Positions 35,401-47,015 of a stretch of DNA of 64,000 nt are shown one piece after another. Within the stretch, counting starts at the first letter, position 1. The number at the start of each line of letters is the position of its first letter. A program made the position numbers and the translations under genes. A model generated the notes under the pieces. That model saw nothing but the letters and a program-made list of their open reading frames with translations, ran no database searches and had not been told where the DNA came from. Source of the DNA: Ampullaceana balthica (Eukaryota > Mollusca > Gastropoda > Lymnaeidae); contig CALYLW010001378.1 in assembly GCA_944989445.1 (NCBI GenBank), positions 1-64,000 on the forward strand, given 5' to 3'.

Positions 35401-38400
35401 TATAGTAGGTGGTGTATGTGATGGTACAGGAGGTGGTGTATGTGATGGTATAGTAGGTGGTGTATGTGATGGTACAGGGGTTGGTGTATGTGATGGTACA
35501 GTAGGTGGTGTATGTGATGGTACAGGACGTGGTGTATGTGATGATGAAGAAATTGGTGTATGTGATGGTATAGTAGGTGGTGTATATGATGGTACAGTAG
35601 GTGGTGTATGTGATGGTACAGTAGGTGGTGTATGTGATGGTACAGTAGGTGGTGTATGTGATGGTACAGGAGGTGGTGTATGTGATGGTACAGTAGGTGG
35701 TGTATGTGATGGTACAGGAGGTGGTGTATGTGATGGTACAGTAGGTGGTGTATGTGATGGTACAGGAGGTGGTGTATGTGATGGTATAGTAGGTGGTGTA
35801 TGTGATGGTACAGGAGGGTGGGTGTATGTGATGGTACAGTAGGTGGTGTATGTGATGGTACAGTAGGTGTGTATGTGATGGTACAGTAGGTGGTGTATGT
35901 GATGGTACAGTAGGTGGTGTATGTGATGGTACAGGACGTGGTGTATGTGATGGTATAGTAGGTGGTGTATGTGATGGTACAGTAGGTGGTGTATGTGATG
36001 GTACAGGAGGTGATGTATGTGATGGTACAGTAGGTGGTGTATGTGATGGTACAGTGAGGTGGTGTATGTGATGGTACAGGACGTGGTGTATGTGATGGTA
36101 TAGTAGGTGGTGTATGTGATGGTACAGGAGGTGGTGTATGTGATGGTACATGAGGTGGTGTATGTGATGGTACAGGAGGTGGTGTATGTGATGGTACAGT
36201 AGGTGGTGTATGTGATGGTACAGGAGGTGGTGTATGTGATGGTACAGTAGGTGGTGTATGTGATGGTACAGGAGGTGTGTATGTGATGGTATAGTAGGTG
36301 GTGTATGTGATGGTACAGGGGTTGGTGTATGTGATGGTACAGTAGGTGGTGTATGTGATGGTACAGGAGTGGTGTATGTGATGTAAGATTGGTGTATGTG
36401 ATGGTACAGTAGGTGGTGTATGTGATGGTACAGTAGGTGGTGTATGTGATGGTACAGTAGGTGGTGTATGTGATGGTACAGTAGGTGGTGTATGTGATGG
36501 TACAGGAGGTGGTGTATGTGATGGTATAGTAGGTGGTGTATGTGATGGTACAGGAGGTGGTGTATGTGATGGTACAGGGGTGGTGTATGTGATGGTATAG
36601 TAGGTGGTGTATGTGATGGTATAGTAGGTGGTGTATGTGCGGTACAGGAGGTGGTGTATGTGATGGTATAGTAGGTGGTGTATGTGATGGTACAGGAGGT
36701 GGTGTATGTGATGGTATAGTAGGTGGTGTATGTGATGGTACAGGAGTGGTGTATGTGATGGTATAGTAGGTGGTGTATGTGATGGTATAGTAGGTGGTGT
36801 ATGTGATGGTACAGGAGGTGGTGTATGTGATGGTATAGTAGGTGGTGTATGTGATGGTACAGGAGGTGGTGTATGTGATGGTATAGTAGGTGGTGTATGT
36901 GATGGTACAGGAAGTGGTGTATGTGATGGTATAGTAGGTGGTGTATGTGATGGTACAGGAGGTGGTGTATGTGATGGTACATGAGGTGTTGTATGTGATG
37001 GTACAGGACGTGGTGTATGTGATGGTATAGTAGGTGGTGTATGTGATGGTACAGGAGTGGTGTATGTGATTGTACATGAGGTGGTGTATGTGATGGTACA
37101 GGAGGTGATGTATGTGATGGTATAGTAGGTGGTGTATGTGATGGTACAGGAGGTGGTGTATGTGATGGTATAGTAGGTGGTGTATGTGATGGTACAGGAG
37201 GTGGTGTATGTGATGGTACAGTAGGTGGTGTATGTGATGGTACAGGAGGTGGTGTATGTGATGGTACAGTAGGTGGTGTATGTGATGGTACAGGACGTGG
37301 TGTATGTGATGGTACAGTAGGTGGTGTATGTGATGGTACAGTAGGTGGTGTATGTGATGGTACAGTAGGTGGTGTATGTGATGGTACAGTAGGTGGTGTA
37401 TGTGATGGTACAGTAGGTGGTGTATGTGATGGTACAGGAGGTGGTGTATGTGATGGTACAGTAGGTGGTGTATGTGATGGTACAGGAGGTGGTGTATGTG
37501 ATGGTACAGTAGGTGGTGTATGTGATGGTACAGTAGGTGGTGTATGTGATGGTACAGTAGGTGGTGTATGTGATGGTACAGGAGGTGGTGTATGTGATGG
37601 TACAGTAGGTGGTGTATGTGATGGTACAGTTGGTGTATATGTGATGGTACAGTAGGTGGTGTATGTGATGGTACAGTAGGTGGTGTATGTGATGGTACAG
37701 TAGGTGGTGTATGTGATGGTACAGTAGGTGGTGTATGTGATGGTACAGTAGGTGGTGTATGTGATGGTACAGGAGGTGATGTATGTGATGGTACAGTAGG
37801 TGGTGTATGTGATGGTACAGGAGGTGGTGTATGTGATGGTACAGGAGGTGGTGTATGTGATGGTACAGTAGGTGGTGTATGTGATGGTACAGTAGGTGGT
37901 GTATGTGATGGTACAGTAGGTGGTGTATGTGATGGTACAGGAGGTGTGTATGTGATGGTACAGTAGGTGGTGTATGTGATGGTACAGGAGGTGGTGTATG
38001 TGATGGTACAGTAGGTGGTGTATGTGATGGTACAGGAGGTGGTGTATGTGATGGTATAGTAGGTGGTGTATGTGATGGTACAGGAGGTTGTGTATGTGAT
38101 GGTACATGAGGTGTTGTATGTGATGGTACAGGAGGTGGTGTATGTGATGGTATAGTAGGTGGTGTATGTGATGGTACAGGAGGTGGTGTATGTGATGGTA
38201 CATGAGGTGGTGTATGTGATGGTACAGGAGGTGATGTATATGATGGTATAGTAGGTGGTGTATGTGATGGTACAGGAGGTGGTGTATGTGATGGTATAGT
38301 AGGTGGTGTATGTGATGGTACAGGAGGTGGTGTATGTGATGGTATAGTAGGTGGTGTATGTGATGGTACAGGAGGTGGTGTATGTGATGGTACAGTAGGT

Positions 38401-39360
38401 GGTGTATGTGATGGTACAGGACGTGGTGTATGTGATGGTAAGAAGTGGTGTATGTGATGGTACAGTAGGTGGTGTATGTGATGGTACAGTAGGTGGTGTA
38501 TGTGATGGTACAGTAGGTGGTGTATGTGATGGTACAGTAGGTGGTGTATGTGATGGTACAGGAGGTGGTGTATGTGATGGTATAGTAGGTGGTGTATGTG
38601 ATGGTACAGGAGGTGGTGTATGTGATGGTACAGTAGGTGGTGTATGTGATGGTACAGGAGGTGGTGTATGTGATGGTATAGTAGTTGGTGCATGTGATGG
38701 TACAGGAGGGGGTGTATGTGATGTTACAGTAGGTGGTGTATGTGATGGTACAGTTGGTGGTGTATGTGATGGTACAGTTGGTGGTGTATGTGATGGTACA
38801 TGAGGTTATGTATATGAAGGTACAGTAGGTGGTGTATGTGATGGTAAAGTAGGTGGTGTATGTGATGGTACATGAGGTGGTGTATGTGATGTTACAATAG
38901 GTGGTGTATGTGATGGTACAGTAGGTGGTGTATGTGATGGTACAGTAGGTTATGTATGTGATGGTACAGTAGGTGATGTATGTGATGGTAAAGTAGGTGG
39001 TGTATGTGATGGTACAGTAGGTGATGTATGTGATGGTACAGTAGGTGGTGTATGTGATGGTACAGTAGGTTATGTATGTGATGGTACAGGAGGTGGTGTA
39101 TGTGATGTATAGTAGGTGGTGTATGTGATGGTACAGAGGTTGGTGTATGTGATGGTACAGTAGGTGGTGTATGTGATGGTACAGTAGGTGGTGTATGTGA
39201 TGGTACAGTAGGTGATGTATGTGATGGTACAGTAGTTGGTGTATGTGATGGTACAGTAGGTGATGTATGTGTTGGTACAGTAGGTGGTGTATGTGATGGT
39301 ACAGTAGGTGATGTATGTGATGGTACAGTAGGTGGTGTATGTGATGGTGCAGAAAGTGGT
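32495..39360. repeat. 24-bp mega-array with higher-order repeats, about 285 copies
   Basis: The unit contains GGTACAGTAGGTGGTGTATG followed by TGAT. Main variants are ACAGGAGG, TATAGTAGG and ACAGGACG. Rare variants mark long duplications. A GCATGTGGCGG marker at 32611 returns at 33355, and a GAGGTTGTG marker at 33085 returns at 33829, both 744 bp (31 units) apart. A GATGAAGAAATTGG marker at 34181 returns at 35543, and the GGTTGTG marker at 33829 returns at 35192, offsets of about 1362 bp. All three minus frames stay open for long distances. Single-base indels make the apparent protein switch among three unrelated octapeptides, so this is not a gene. Confidence 0.98.
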
Positions 39361-39749
39361 TTCATTTTGATGTTGCAACAGATGATGAATGTGATGTGTT
39401 GGAGGTGTGCAAGTCATGGTGCTAGAAACAGTCGATGGCTGGTGCAGTTGGTACGTCAGGTGGTAGTGTCGGAGGTGTCAACAATACCTGTGAATAATTA
39501 AGCACCTGTGAGGAACGATACGATTCTTGCAACACATAATCTTTGACGCCAAAATACAAGGCATTGTATAAACTCTAAAAAGTAGAAATCACATAGGTTA
39601 CTGGTAATGTTATATTTGACCTTCCCTAACTTTGGAACAAACGTAAATATAACTGACATGTCTGTTACAATGGTACAGATGCAAGTACTACTGTGGCTGA
39701 TAATACAAGAACCAACTAGGTTTAAGATAATATGTTAAAATTATGTGAC
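39361..39749. other. Unique spacer
   Basis: I see no feature between the 24-mer array and the third hAT element. Confidence 0.4.
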
Positions 39750-40332
39750 GTTCTACTCAGTGGCGTCACTAGGGGGCGGGGGGGGGCGGACCGCCCCGGG
39801 TGACACCCATCAGGGGGTGACACCCGAGCCTAAAATTTTACTGTGTCAGAAAAAAAGAAGACACATTTTTTCATCTATAAAGCAATTAAGAAATAAAATG
39901 CAATACGTTAAACGCGAAAACTTTTATTAAACAAATATCAGTTAACTTGCAATAATGAAACAGTCCCAACACACAAACAACATTAAAACAAACTAGGGAA
40001 AAAAGAAAAGAAACAGTCGCAGCAGAGAGATTTTTAAAAAAGGCTGGACATGAAAGGGGCAGTGTCCTGTGTTTTAAAAGAAATAAAGCCATTTGGGCTT
40101 GGACACACCGACAGCATGGACAAATCCCACCTCACGACTCCCTCCACCACAGTGGTATGGGGGGGGGGAATTCGATTTTACCCCCCCCCCTAAAAAATAT
40201 AAAAATCAAAGGATGTGTTTTCTTTGTTGATCTTTTCTAGAGTAAAATTATTAATTCAATGTCTTTGAGTTAATATTTCGTTATATATATATTTATTAAA
40301 AGTGTGAAAGCATAGATATGCATGTTTATATA

Positions 40333-40420
40333 CAGGTAGTCCTCCGGTTACGACGGTCCCATCCCGACTTACGCTGTCTTGTGCTTACGAACGAGCCCGC
40401 TTAAAAATATGTTACGCGTT
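40333..40420 (+). mobile_element. Possible pogo/Tigger-like terminus nested in the hAT element
   Basis: The sequence CAGGTAGTCCTCCGGTTACG follows TA at 40331-40332. Termini of the form CAGG..TCCTC..TTACGACG after a TA target are known from pogo/Tigger elements. No partner end was found, so this may be a one-ended fragment or chance. Confidence 0.4.
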
Positions 40421-40544
40421 ATTCCGTATTTTTAAATATTTTTTCTTTAAACTTTTGTTTTTTATGGGTTAACGAATAGTTTTCTCTATTTCAAATCAAA
40501 AATTTATTGAAAAAGATGTATTAGTATTAATTCAACCTACAACT

Positions 40545-41842
40545 TTCGTTTGCGAATTTTTCTCATTGCGAAGTTTTCAATCAAGTCAGTAAAGCTAAGT
40601 AAGCTTACACGTTCTTTTTCAATGCTCATTAGAGAGAGCATATTCAGTCTTTGTTGTCCCATGCACATTTTTACTCATTTTATATTCTTTTCAACTTTGA
40701 AAAGGATCGCTCTCAGCTGCAGTTTGATGTCATCATTGAAAGATATATGGGAAGTGCGATGTGTACATCTGTAAAGGACTGTGTGAAATTTAGCTCATTC
40801 AAAAGCAGCAAAAGTTTTATCTCTGTGTACGTGTTTTGAGTTTGGCATTGGGTTACTTCCTTTTCCTTACCCTGAGCCTGGGGCTGGACAGTAATTTTTT
40901 TAAGAGTTCTGAAAATTGGACTAATTCTGAAGGTAAGCAGTCTTCGAAATCACTTGAATATTCTTCTATTAACTTGGCTCCTGCCCATCGGGTGGCGAAA
41001 TCGCTGAGCTCAGTTAGGTTTGTAAGAAAGCCAAATTTCTTATGGATGTCTTTATATGCGCCTAACCGATGTTGTAGGGCTTAAGAAAGTTTGTCAATGA
41101 TTACCAGAAATACCTCAATCTTGAATTTTTGTCTCGGGGAGAATGCTGTTTATGTGATGTCCCTTTAACAAACTGACGCTTTCTTTTTTTCTCTTTTTTT
41201 TTCTTTATTTAAAAAAATTATCATTGAACATTGTTTATACTCTTTTTTTTACCACCACGGACTTGTCCTTTCCTTTGTCTTCATAGGAATCAAATTAAGA
41301 ATGCTGTATTTTTAAAAAAAGGCAATGAGAGAAGTACTTTCTAAAATTGTTTCCCAAATTTCAAGTAAAATAGCGACTTCCAGTTGTTCAAGTTCCTTTA
41401 GAAATCCTTCTGCTTCAAGTCGACAGTCACGTGGTTGATTTTAAATTGTTGCTAATTCTTCCAGTACTGCGATACTCTCATGGTACGAGTTATTAACAGA
41501 CCTTACATCATCATGTCAGGCTTACCATCTTGTGTCACACAAGGCTTTGTTAACATGTATCAATTTCATGTGTTTTTGAAGTAATTGTCAACGATGAGTA
41601 GTTGCAACAAGCCGGGTATAAAGATTTTGCAGAAGACAAAAAAATCTGACTGCAGCAGGACAACCTGCTGCACTTTTCCCAACCAAATTAATGGAATGAG
41701 CTGTGCACGGCATATAATGAGCAACATTGCACTTATCATAAAGGATAGCCTGGTTTCCGTTATACTTCCTACTCATATGTGCAGCATTGCCGTATGACTG
41801 TTCAAGGCATGTGCAGGGATTCATACAAACATTTGCCTGCAT
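40545..41842 (-). pseudogene. ZMYM1-like hAT transposase remnant
   Basis: Read on the minus strand from the right, 41588-41842 contains CLEQSYGNAAHMSRKYNG and then CNVAHYMPCTAHSINLVG, both typical of the RNase H-like core of ZMYM1/DUF4371 transposases. The complement of 40836-41084 gives KFGFLTNLTELSDFATRW followed by an acidic EEYSSDFEDCLPSELVQF segment. The complement of about 40545-40700 gives a LMSIEKERVSLLSF phrase from the C-terminal dimerisation region. The order matches an intact family member, but stops and frameshifts separate the parts and the N-terminus is not recognisable. It would have mobilised the hAT element that contains it. Confidence 0.83.
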
Positions 41843-41909
41843 ATTTATTATACACTGTAATTTATTATAAGTTTAGGGGGACCTTAAATTATTGGGGGGC
41901 CCTAGCGTT

Positions 41910-42324
41910 AGCCCAATCAAAACACCCCGTTTAATCCACCATAGGGGGGCACGCATCTGTGACGATGTGTGACGAGGGGGGTGGTGTGTTTAAATAAATG
42001 TGATGTCGCATAAAAAACGCACAACTTAAAATAAAAGTATACACTTAAATATTTGATTATTTACCATTTATTTACTTGCGTTTTCTTTGGCTTCACGCGT
42101 GTTACGATATTAGAGTGCAGACTTACCCTAAATACATGACAAAAATAATTTGCAACATGCTATTTTTATTGAGAAAATACGGCTGGGGGGGGGCAAAGCT
42201 TTGTGACGTCATATCGTAAAAGAAGGGGTGGGGGTCTAAGGTTTTTGTGACAAAGTATGACCCTGGGGGAGGGTGGGGTAAAAATCGGCAACATCACGTG
42301 GCGTCATTTATGGACGACCCCTTC
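41910..42324 (+). mobile_element. Nested non-autonomous DNA transposon, copy 2
   Basis: The right end reads GGCGTCATTTATGGACGACC, the inverted form of the left end of copy 1 at 19747. Shared interior phrases include GTTACGATATTAGAGTGCAG and TTTGTGACGTCATAT, in the same order and orientation as copy 1. The left end is decayed, so its limit is approximate. Confidence 0.72.
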
Positions 42325-42396
42325 AGTCGTGAAGGGGTGACACCATGAGCTACCGCCCCGGGTGACACCAACCCTAGTGACGCCTCTGGTTCTACT

Positions 42397-43378
42397 ACTA
42401 CAGATCATCATGTTACATAAGAGATGTGAAATTGGGTCTAGAGTTGAAAGTCTTTGAAAAATTCCGTCACCTTGTTCTCCTAACTGAAAGTTGTTGTTTT
42501 TTCTCAGTCAGCAACATGCCGAGACTTTTTAGTCATCAATGATAGGTTTTGTTGGTTCTATGAAACATGCTGTTAAAGAAACTGTGTATGGTTTAAGTGA
42601 ACTACAGGCCAGTAGAGGAAAGATAACGGCTAGTTTGACACTAATGGGGAGTAAAGGATCCTCTACTGCAAAACGTAAGAATTGTTTTCTTAAAATCGTT
42701 TAAACCCCCCTCCCCCCCCCACACACACACGCCCCGCATCTGGTCATACTGGCTCGGTTGTTAATCCTTTATAAACACACTTGCAATTTGTTTTAGAATG
42801 TGTGCTCCCATGTACCAAAGTAAGAAATAATATATTTTCTTTAAAAGGCAAGAAAAAGGATTTTGTTGATCATTGGTTATATTTATTAAAGAAAAGGAAT
42901 TTAAGAATAATTATATTAAAATTATGATTTATTAATCATCAGTTTGAATTAAGATTACAAAGAAGACAAAACCATAAATATTATTTATATGTGCAATGAC
43001 AGCTTTTAATAAATATCTTGACACGTGAGAAAGTTAAGCAGAACTTCCATACACACTCCACAAATTAAAATAAATGACATCAAACTCTTCTAATCGTTAT
43101 CAACGTGTGATGTTACAGCAGGTAAAAGCAAGTTAGAATGTGAATTCTATATACGAGTGCAAAAGTATTTTTGAAACATGGAGTACTTTAAATTTATTCT
43201 AAAGTCAATAAACATTTGCAACTACGGTCCATCCTGCGACATAAAAATATGGCTAACTAATACTAATATCTTAGTATGCCAACATTGAAACGCAAACCGT
43301 ACATTTTAAGGTTATCTGATGTCTTTAAAGATCTTTCGAAGATATGCAAGGCTCTCTGTAATAGAAAATAGGTATATT
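42397..43378. other. AT-rich unique stretch
   Basis: No gene is recognised. A short C run followed by CA repeats lies near 42705-42732. Confidence 0.4.
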
Positions 43379-43635
43379 TATATGTGCACGGCTTTCTATA
43401 CTAGGTACAGTTATATGTGCACGGCTCTATGTACTAGGTACAATTATATGTGCACGGCTCTATGTACTAGGTACAGTTATATGTGCAAGGCTCTATGTAC
43501 TAGGTACAATTATATGTGCACGGCTCTATGTACAAGGTACAGTTATATGTGCACGGCTCTCTATACTAGGTATAGTTATATGTGCACGGCTCTATGTACT
43601 AGGTACAGTTATATGTGCACGGCTCTATGTATTCA
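43379..43635. repeat. 33-bp minisatellite, left arm, about 7.5 copies
   Basis: Units contain TATATGTGCACGGCTCTATG then TACTAGGTACAGT. The same family continues at 45210 beyond an inserted LINE, so the two arms were once one array. Confidence 0.95.
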
Positions 43636-45209
43636 TCATCATCATTTGTCCTTTGAGTTCCTTGTGGAACATAGGGCCTCTGTCAAAGCTCGCCACTCTA
43701 CACGGTCCCTTGCCAGTCGCTTCAATTCTTCCCAGATCTTCCCAGTCCTTCCAGCCTCGTCCAACATGCTCCGTCTCCATGTACGCTTGGGTCTTCCTCG
43801 TTGTCATTGGCCCTGGGGGTTCCAATCTAAGGCCTGCCTAGCCCTGCTGTTATCTTTCCTGAGGGTGTGTCCAATCCATCTTCACTTTCTTTCCATGATT
43901 TGTTGTTCTACTTTTCTTTGTCCACACCTCTCCCACAGCTTGGAGTTTTCGACCGTTTTATTCTCAGAATATTTCTGACGCATCTGTTAACAAAGGTCTG
44001 GAGTCTATTTTTGTTGTCTCTGTCGTCCGCCATGTTTCGGATCCATAAAGTGGGACCGCTTTAACATTGGTGTTAAAGATCCTTACTTTTGTTTTGACAG
44101 AGATGTGTGTAGATCTCCAGACCTGTTTCAGACCGGCAAAAGCCTGTCGCGCCAAATTTATTCTTCGTTCCATGTCCTCATCTGTTCCCCCTGATACACT
44201 GACCACACTCCCAAAGTATACAAAGTTGTTAACTTGCTCCAGGTTACGGTTTTCTACTTGGATGACTCCATCTTGAAGGAAGTTTATTTTTCAAAAATTT
44301 TGTTTTTTTGAATGTTTATATTGAGTCCTACTCTTTTCCCAGTCTCGCTCAAGGCTGTGATTTTGTCTTGCATGTCTTGAAGTCATTGGGACAGAATGGC
44401 CAAGTCATCCGCAAACTCCAAATCTTCTAGTTTTTGCATTAGGTTCCACTGGATTCCTTTTCCTGAGCTTGCATAAGCTTCTTTTGTGACCAGTCTAACA
44501 CAAGAAGGAACAGAAGTGGTGAAAGGAGGCATCCTTCTTTGTCTCCAGTTGTGACATGGAATTCATTTGTTAGTCTACCATTATGTACTACTTGGCAGGT
44601 GAAGTTTTCGTTCAGATTTTGTATGATGTTAGTTTTTTTTGTTTGGTATTCCATAGTGCCTTATTATTGACCATGTAGTTTCTCTATTTATGCTATGAAA
44701 GGCCTTTTCAAAGTCCACAAATGTGGCATAGAGTGGAGATTGCCATTCAATAGATTGTTCTATGATTATTCGGAGTGTTGCTATTTGGTCAATGCATGAT
44801 CTTCCTTTTCTGAACCCAGCTTGTTCTTCTCTCAGGAGATCATCGCAGGCATCTTTTATTCTGTTTAGTATCGTTCTGCTAAAGACCTTGCTTGGTACTG
44901 ATAGTAGAGTAATTCCTCGCCATTTCTCACATTGTGACAGATCCCCCTTCTTTGGAATTTTAATCAGTAAGCCCCTTTTCCATTCTGCAGGAGGGGTTTC
45001 AGTTGACCAAATTTTGTTGAAGATACTGTGGAGTTGGTTGATGATTTCAGCTCCTCCTTCTTTTAGGACCTAAGGTGGTATGTTGTCTACACCTGCTGCT
45101 TTTCCTGTCTTCATTTGATTGATGGCCGTCCATATTTCTTGTTTGGATATCTCTTCCATATTTATGTCCAGTGTTTCTCCTGTGGTCAAATCGGGTGGGT
45201 TCAGAGGGG
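43636..45209 (-). mobile_element. 5'-truncated RTE-type LINE inserted in the 33-mer array
   Basis: On the minus strand the element ends in an ATGATGATGATGAAT tail at 43636-43650 and begins abruptly near 45209, just upstream of the reverse transcriptase domain. That is the usual outcome of incomplete target-primed reverse transcription. Both flanks are the same 33-mer. TCTATGTA on the left and TCTCTGTA on the right may be the target duplication, but the repeat background makes this uncertain. Confidence 0.88.
43640..45200 (-). pseudogene. LINE reverse transcriptase remnant (RTE-type)
   Basis: Reading from 45200 leftward, the minus strand gives AINQMKTGKAAGVDNIPP, then a GITLL..PSK and EEQAGFRKGRSCIDQIATLR region. 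DFEKAF (about 44698-44721) contains the first catalytic aspartate, followed by a CLLSPLLFLLVLD segment. FADD (44404-44415) holds the catalytic aspartate pair. Past that lie a KVRIFNTNVKAVPLYGSETW segment and a C-terminal RWIGHTLRK with a WEELKRLARDRVEWR tail. The protein would reverse-transcribe LINE RNA at the nicked target. The catalytic residues survive, but in-frame stops (one just after FADDLAILSQ) and frameshifts make it dead. The endonuclease half is absent. Confidence 0.88.
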
Positions 45210-46058
45210 TCTCTGTATAAGGTGCAGTTATATGTGCACGGCTCTCTATACTATGTACAGTTATATGTGCACGGCTCTCTATACTATGTACAGTTATATG
45301 TGCACGGCTCTCTATACTATGTACAGTTATATGTGCACGGCTCTCTATACTATGTACAGTTATATGTGCATGGCTCTCTATACTATGTACAGTTATATGT
45401 GCACGGCTCTCTGTAATGGGTACAGTTATATGTGCACGGCTCTCTGTAATGAGTACAGTTATATGTGCACGGCTCTCTGTAATGGGTACAGTTATATGTG
45501 CACGGCTCTCTGTAATGGGTACAGTTATATGTGCACGGCTCTCTGTAATGGGTACAGTTATATGTGCACGGCTCTCTGTAATGGGTACAGTTATATGTGC
45601 ATGGCTCTCAGTAATGGGTACAGTTATATGAGCACGGCTCTCTGTAATGGGTACAGTTATATGTGGAAGGCTCTCTGTAATGGGCACAGTTATATGTGCA
45701 CGGCTCTCTGTAATGGGTACAGTTATATGTGCACGGCTCTCTGTAATTGGTACAGTTATATGTGCACGGCTCTCTGTAATGGGTACAGTTATATGTGCAC
45801 GGCTCTCAGTAATGGGTACAGTTATATGAGCACGGCTCTCTGTAATGGGTACAGTTATATGTGGAAGGCTCTCTGTAATGGGTACAGTTATATGTGCAAG
45901 GCTCTCTGTAATGGGCACAGTTATATGTGGAAGGCTATCTGTAATGGGTACAGTTATATGTGCACGGCTCTCTGTAATGGGTACAGTTATATGTGCACGG
46001 CTCTCTGTAATGGGTACAGTTATATGTGCACGGCTCTCTGTAATGGGTACAGTTACCA
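45210..46058. repeat. 33-bp minisatellite, right arm, about 26 copies
   Basis: The first six or so units carry TATACTATGTACAG. The rest carry TGTAATGGGTACAG. A pair of marked variants (TCAGTAATGG with ATGAGCACGG, then ATGTGGAAGG) occurs near 45600-45670 and again near 45800-45870, an offset of 198 bp (six units). Open frames on both strands come from the 11-codon period. Confidence 0.95.
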
Positions 46059-46297
46059 AAAGTCAGGCAGACGACAAGACTGGTAACGCCACACAGGACA
46101 CAAGCATCATAAGGGACCGTAAGTTATGGCGCGTCAGAGTGTGAAGTTGTACTCGAGTTATTGACCTTTACGACATGGGAGGGACAAGTGGTTAAGAGTG
46201 TGAGGCAGTGTCGTAGAGAAGTGGGACAACAGTTGACAGACGGAATACGACCAGCTGGACGGAAGGAAGGAAAGTAAGACATTCGTGTAGTCTAATA

Positions 46298-46483
46298 CAG
46301 TGCTTCTCAAACTTTTTAGTATGGCGGACCGGCACAAATTTTTTCCATTCAACCAGGGACCGGTGCACTATTTTCCCTGCACTGACAATTTTTTCGGTCC
46401 TTTTATTTAGAACTTCTGCGGACCGGCGGCGGATGGCCCACGGACCGGCACCGGTCCGCGGACCACCACTTTGAGAAGCACTG
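46298..46483. mobile_element. hAT MITE, 186 bp, with perfect target duplication
   Basis: The termini are perfect inverted repeats (CAGTGCTTCTCAAA) and the flanks are identical GTCTAATA octamers at 46290-46297 and 46484-46491. The central TA of the target fits the Buster-type preference. The interior has GGACCGGCRC-type GC words near both ends and no coding sequence. It needs a transposase from elsewhere. It interrupts the 39-mer array, whose first copy lies to its left. Confidence 0.93.
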
Positions 46484-46502
46484 GTCTAATAAACCTGTGT
46501 GA

Positions 46503-46695
46503 GTGCAAGGAAAGTAAGGCATGGCTTATAAAGCAGGTGTTGGCAAGGAAAGTAAGACATGTCTTATAAACCAGTGTGATTGCAAGGAAAGTAAGACGTG
46601 GCTTATAAACCAGTGTGAGTGCAAGGAAAGTAAGACATGGCTTATTAACCAGGTTTGTGCAAGGAAAGTAAGACATACCTAATAAAGCTGATGTT
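46503..46695. repeat. 39-bp minisatellite, about 5 copies
   Basis: Units contain GCAAGGAAAGTAAGACATGG then CTTATAAACCAGTGTGAGT. A fragment (GGAAAGTAAGACATTC) left of the MITE shows the array was split by it. Confidence 0.9.
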
Positions 46696-46775
46696 GGAAA
46701 GGTGTGGGCAAGGTGTGGGCAAGGTGTGGGAAAGGTGTGGGAAAGGTGTGGGCAAGGTGTGGGAAAGGTGTGAGA
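46696..46775. repeat. 12-bp minisatellite, about 6 copies
   Basis: Variants of GTGTGGGAAAGG and GTGTGGGCAAGG. The word GGCAAGG suggests an origin from the adjacent 39-mer. Confidence 0.88.
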
Positions 46776-46842
46776 AAGCTGAGACCTAACAGGGCTTGGA
46801 CAGGGACATATTTTATTTTTATTTTCCGGAGATTTTTAAAAA

Positions 46843-47015
46843 CTTAATTTCACTCTCGCCGTGTGTATAGCATAAGATGTAACTCTTAATTTCACTCTCG
46901 CCGTGTGTGTAGCATAAGATGTAACTCTTAATTTCACTCTCGCCGTGTGTATAGCATAAGATGTAACTCTTAATTTCACTCTCACTGTGTGTATAGCATA
47001 AGATGTAACTCTTAA
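46843..47015. repeat. 42-bp minisatellite, about 4 copies
   Basis: Units contain TAATTTCACTCTCGCCGTGT then ATAGCATAAGATGTAACTCT. The last copy has CACTGTG for CGCCGTG. Confidence 0.93.

Larger units (their letters stand above)
39758..42388 (-). mobile_element. hAT-type transposon 3 with perfect target duplication, decayed
   Basis: The left terminus is CAGTGGCGTCACTAGGG. The right terminus read inward is CAGAGGCGTCACTAGGG, one mismatch in 17. Both flanks read GTTCTACT (39750-39757 and 42389-42396), a perfect 8-bp target duplication. Subterminal GGACCGCCCCGGGTGACACC-type words sit at both ends. The 2631-bp element carries minus-strand transposase remains of the ZMYM1-like kind, a nested DNA-transposon copy ending at 42324, and a possible pogo-like terminus at 40333. 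Confidence 0.93.

Noticed and set aside
32307..38693. A 2128-codon minus-strand open frame, and an overlapping 1901-codon one
   Set aside because: The 24-bp unit has no stop in any minus frame, so open length is automatic. Single-base indels make the reading switch among three unrelated octapeptides, which selection on a protein would not allow.
43319..44064. Plus-strand open frames over the minus-strand LINE
   Set aside because: They are antisense shadows of the reverse transcriptase remnant and the 33-mer array.
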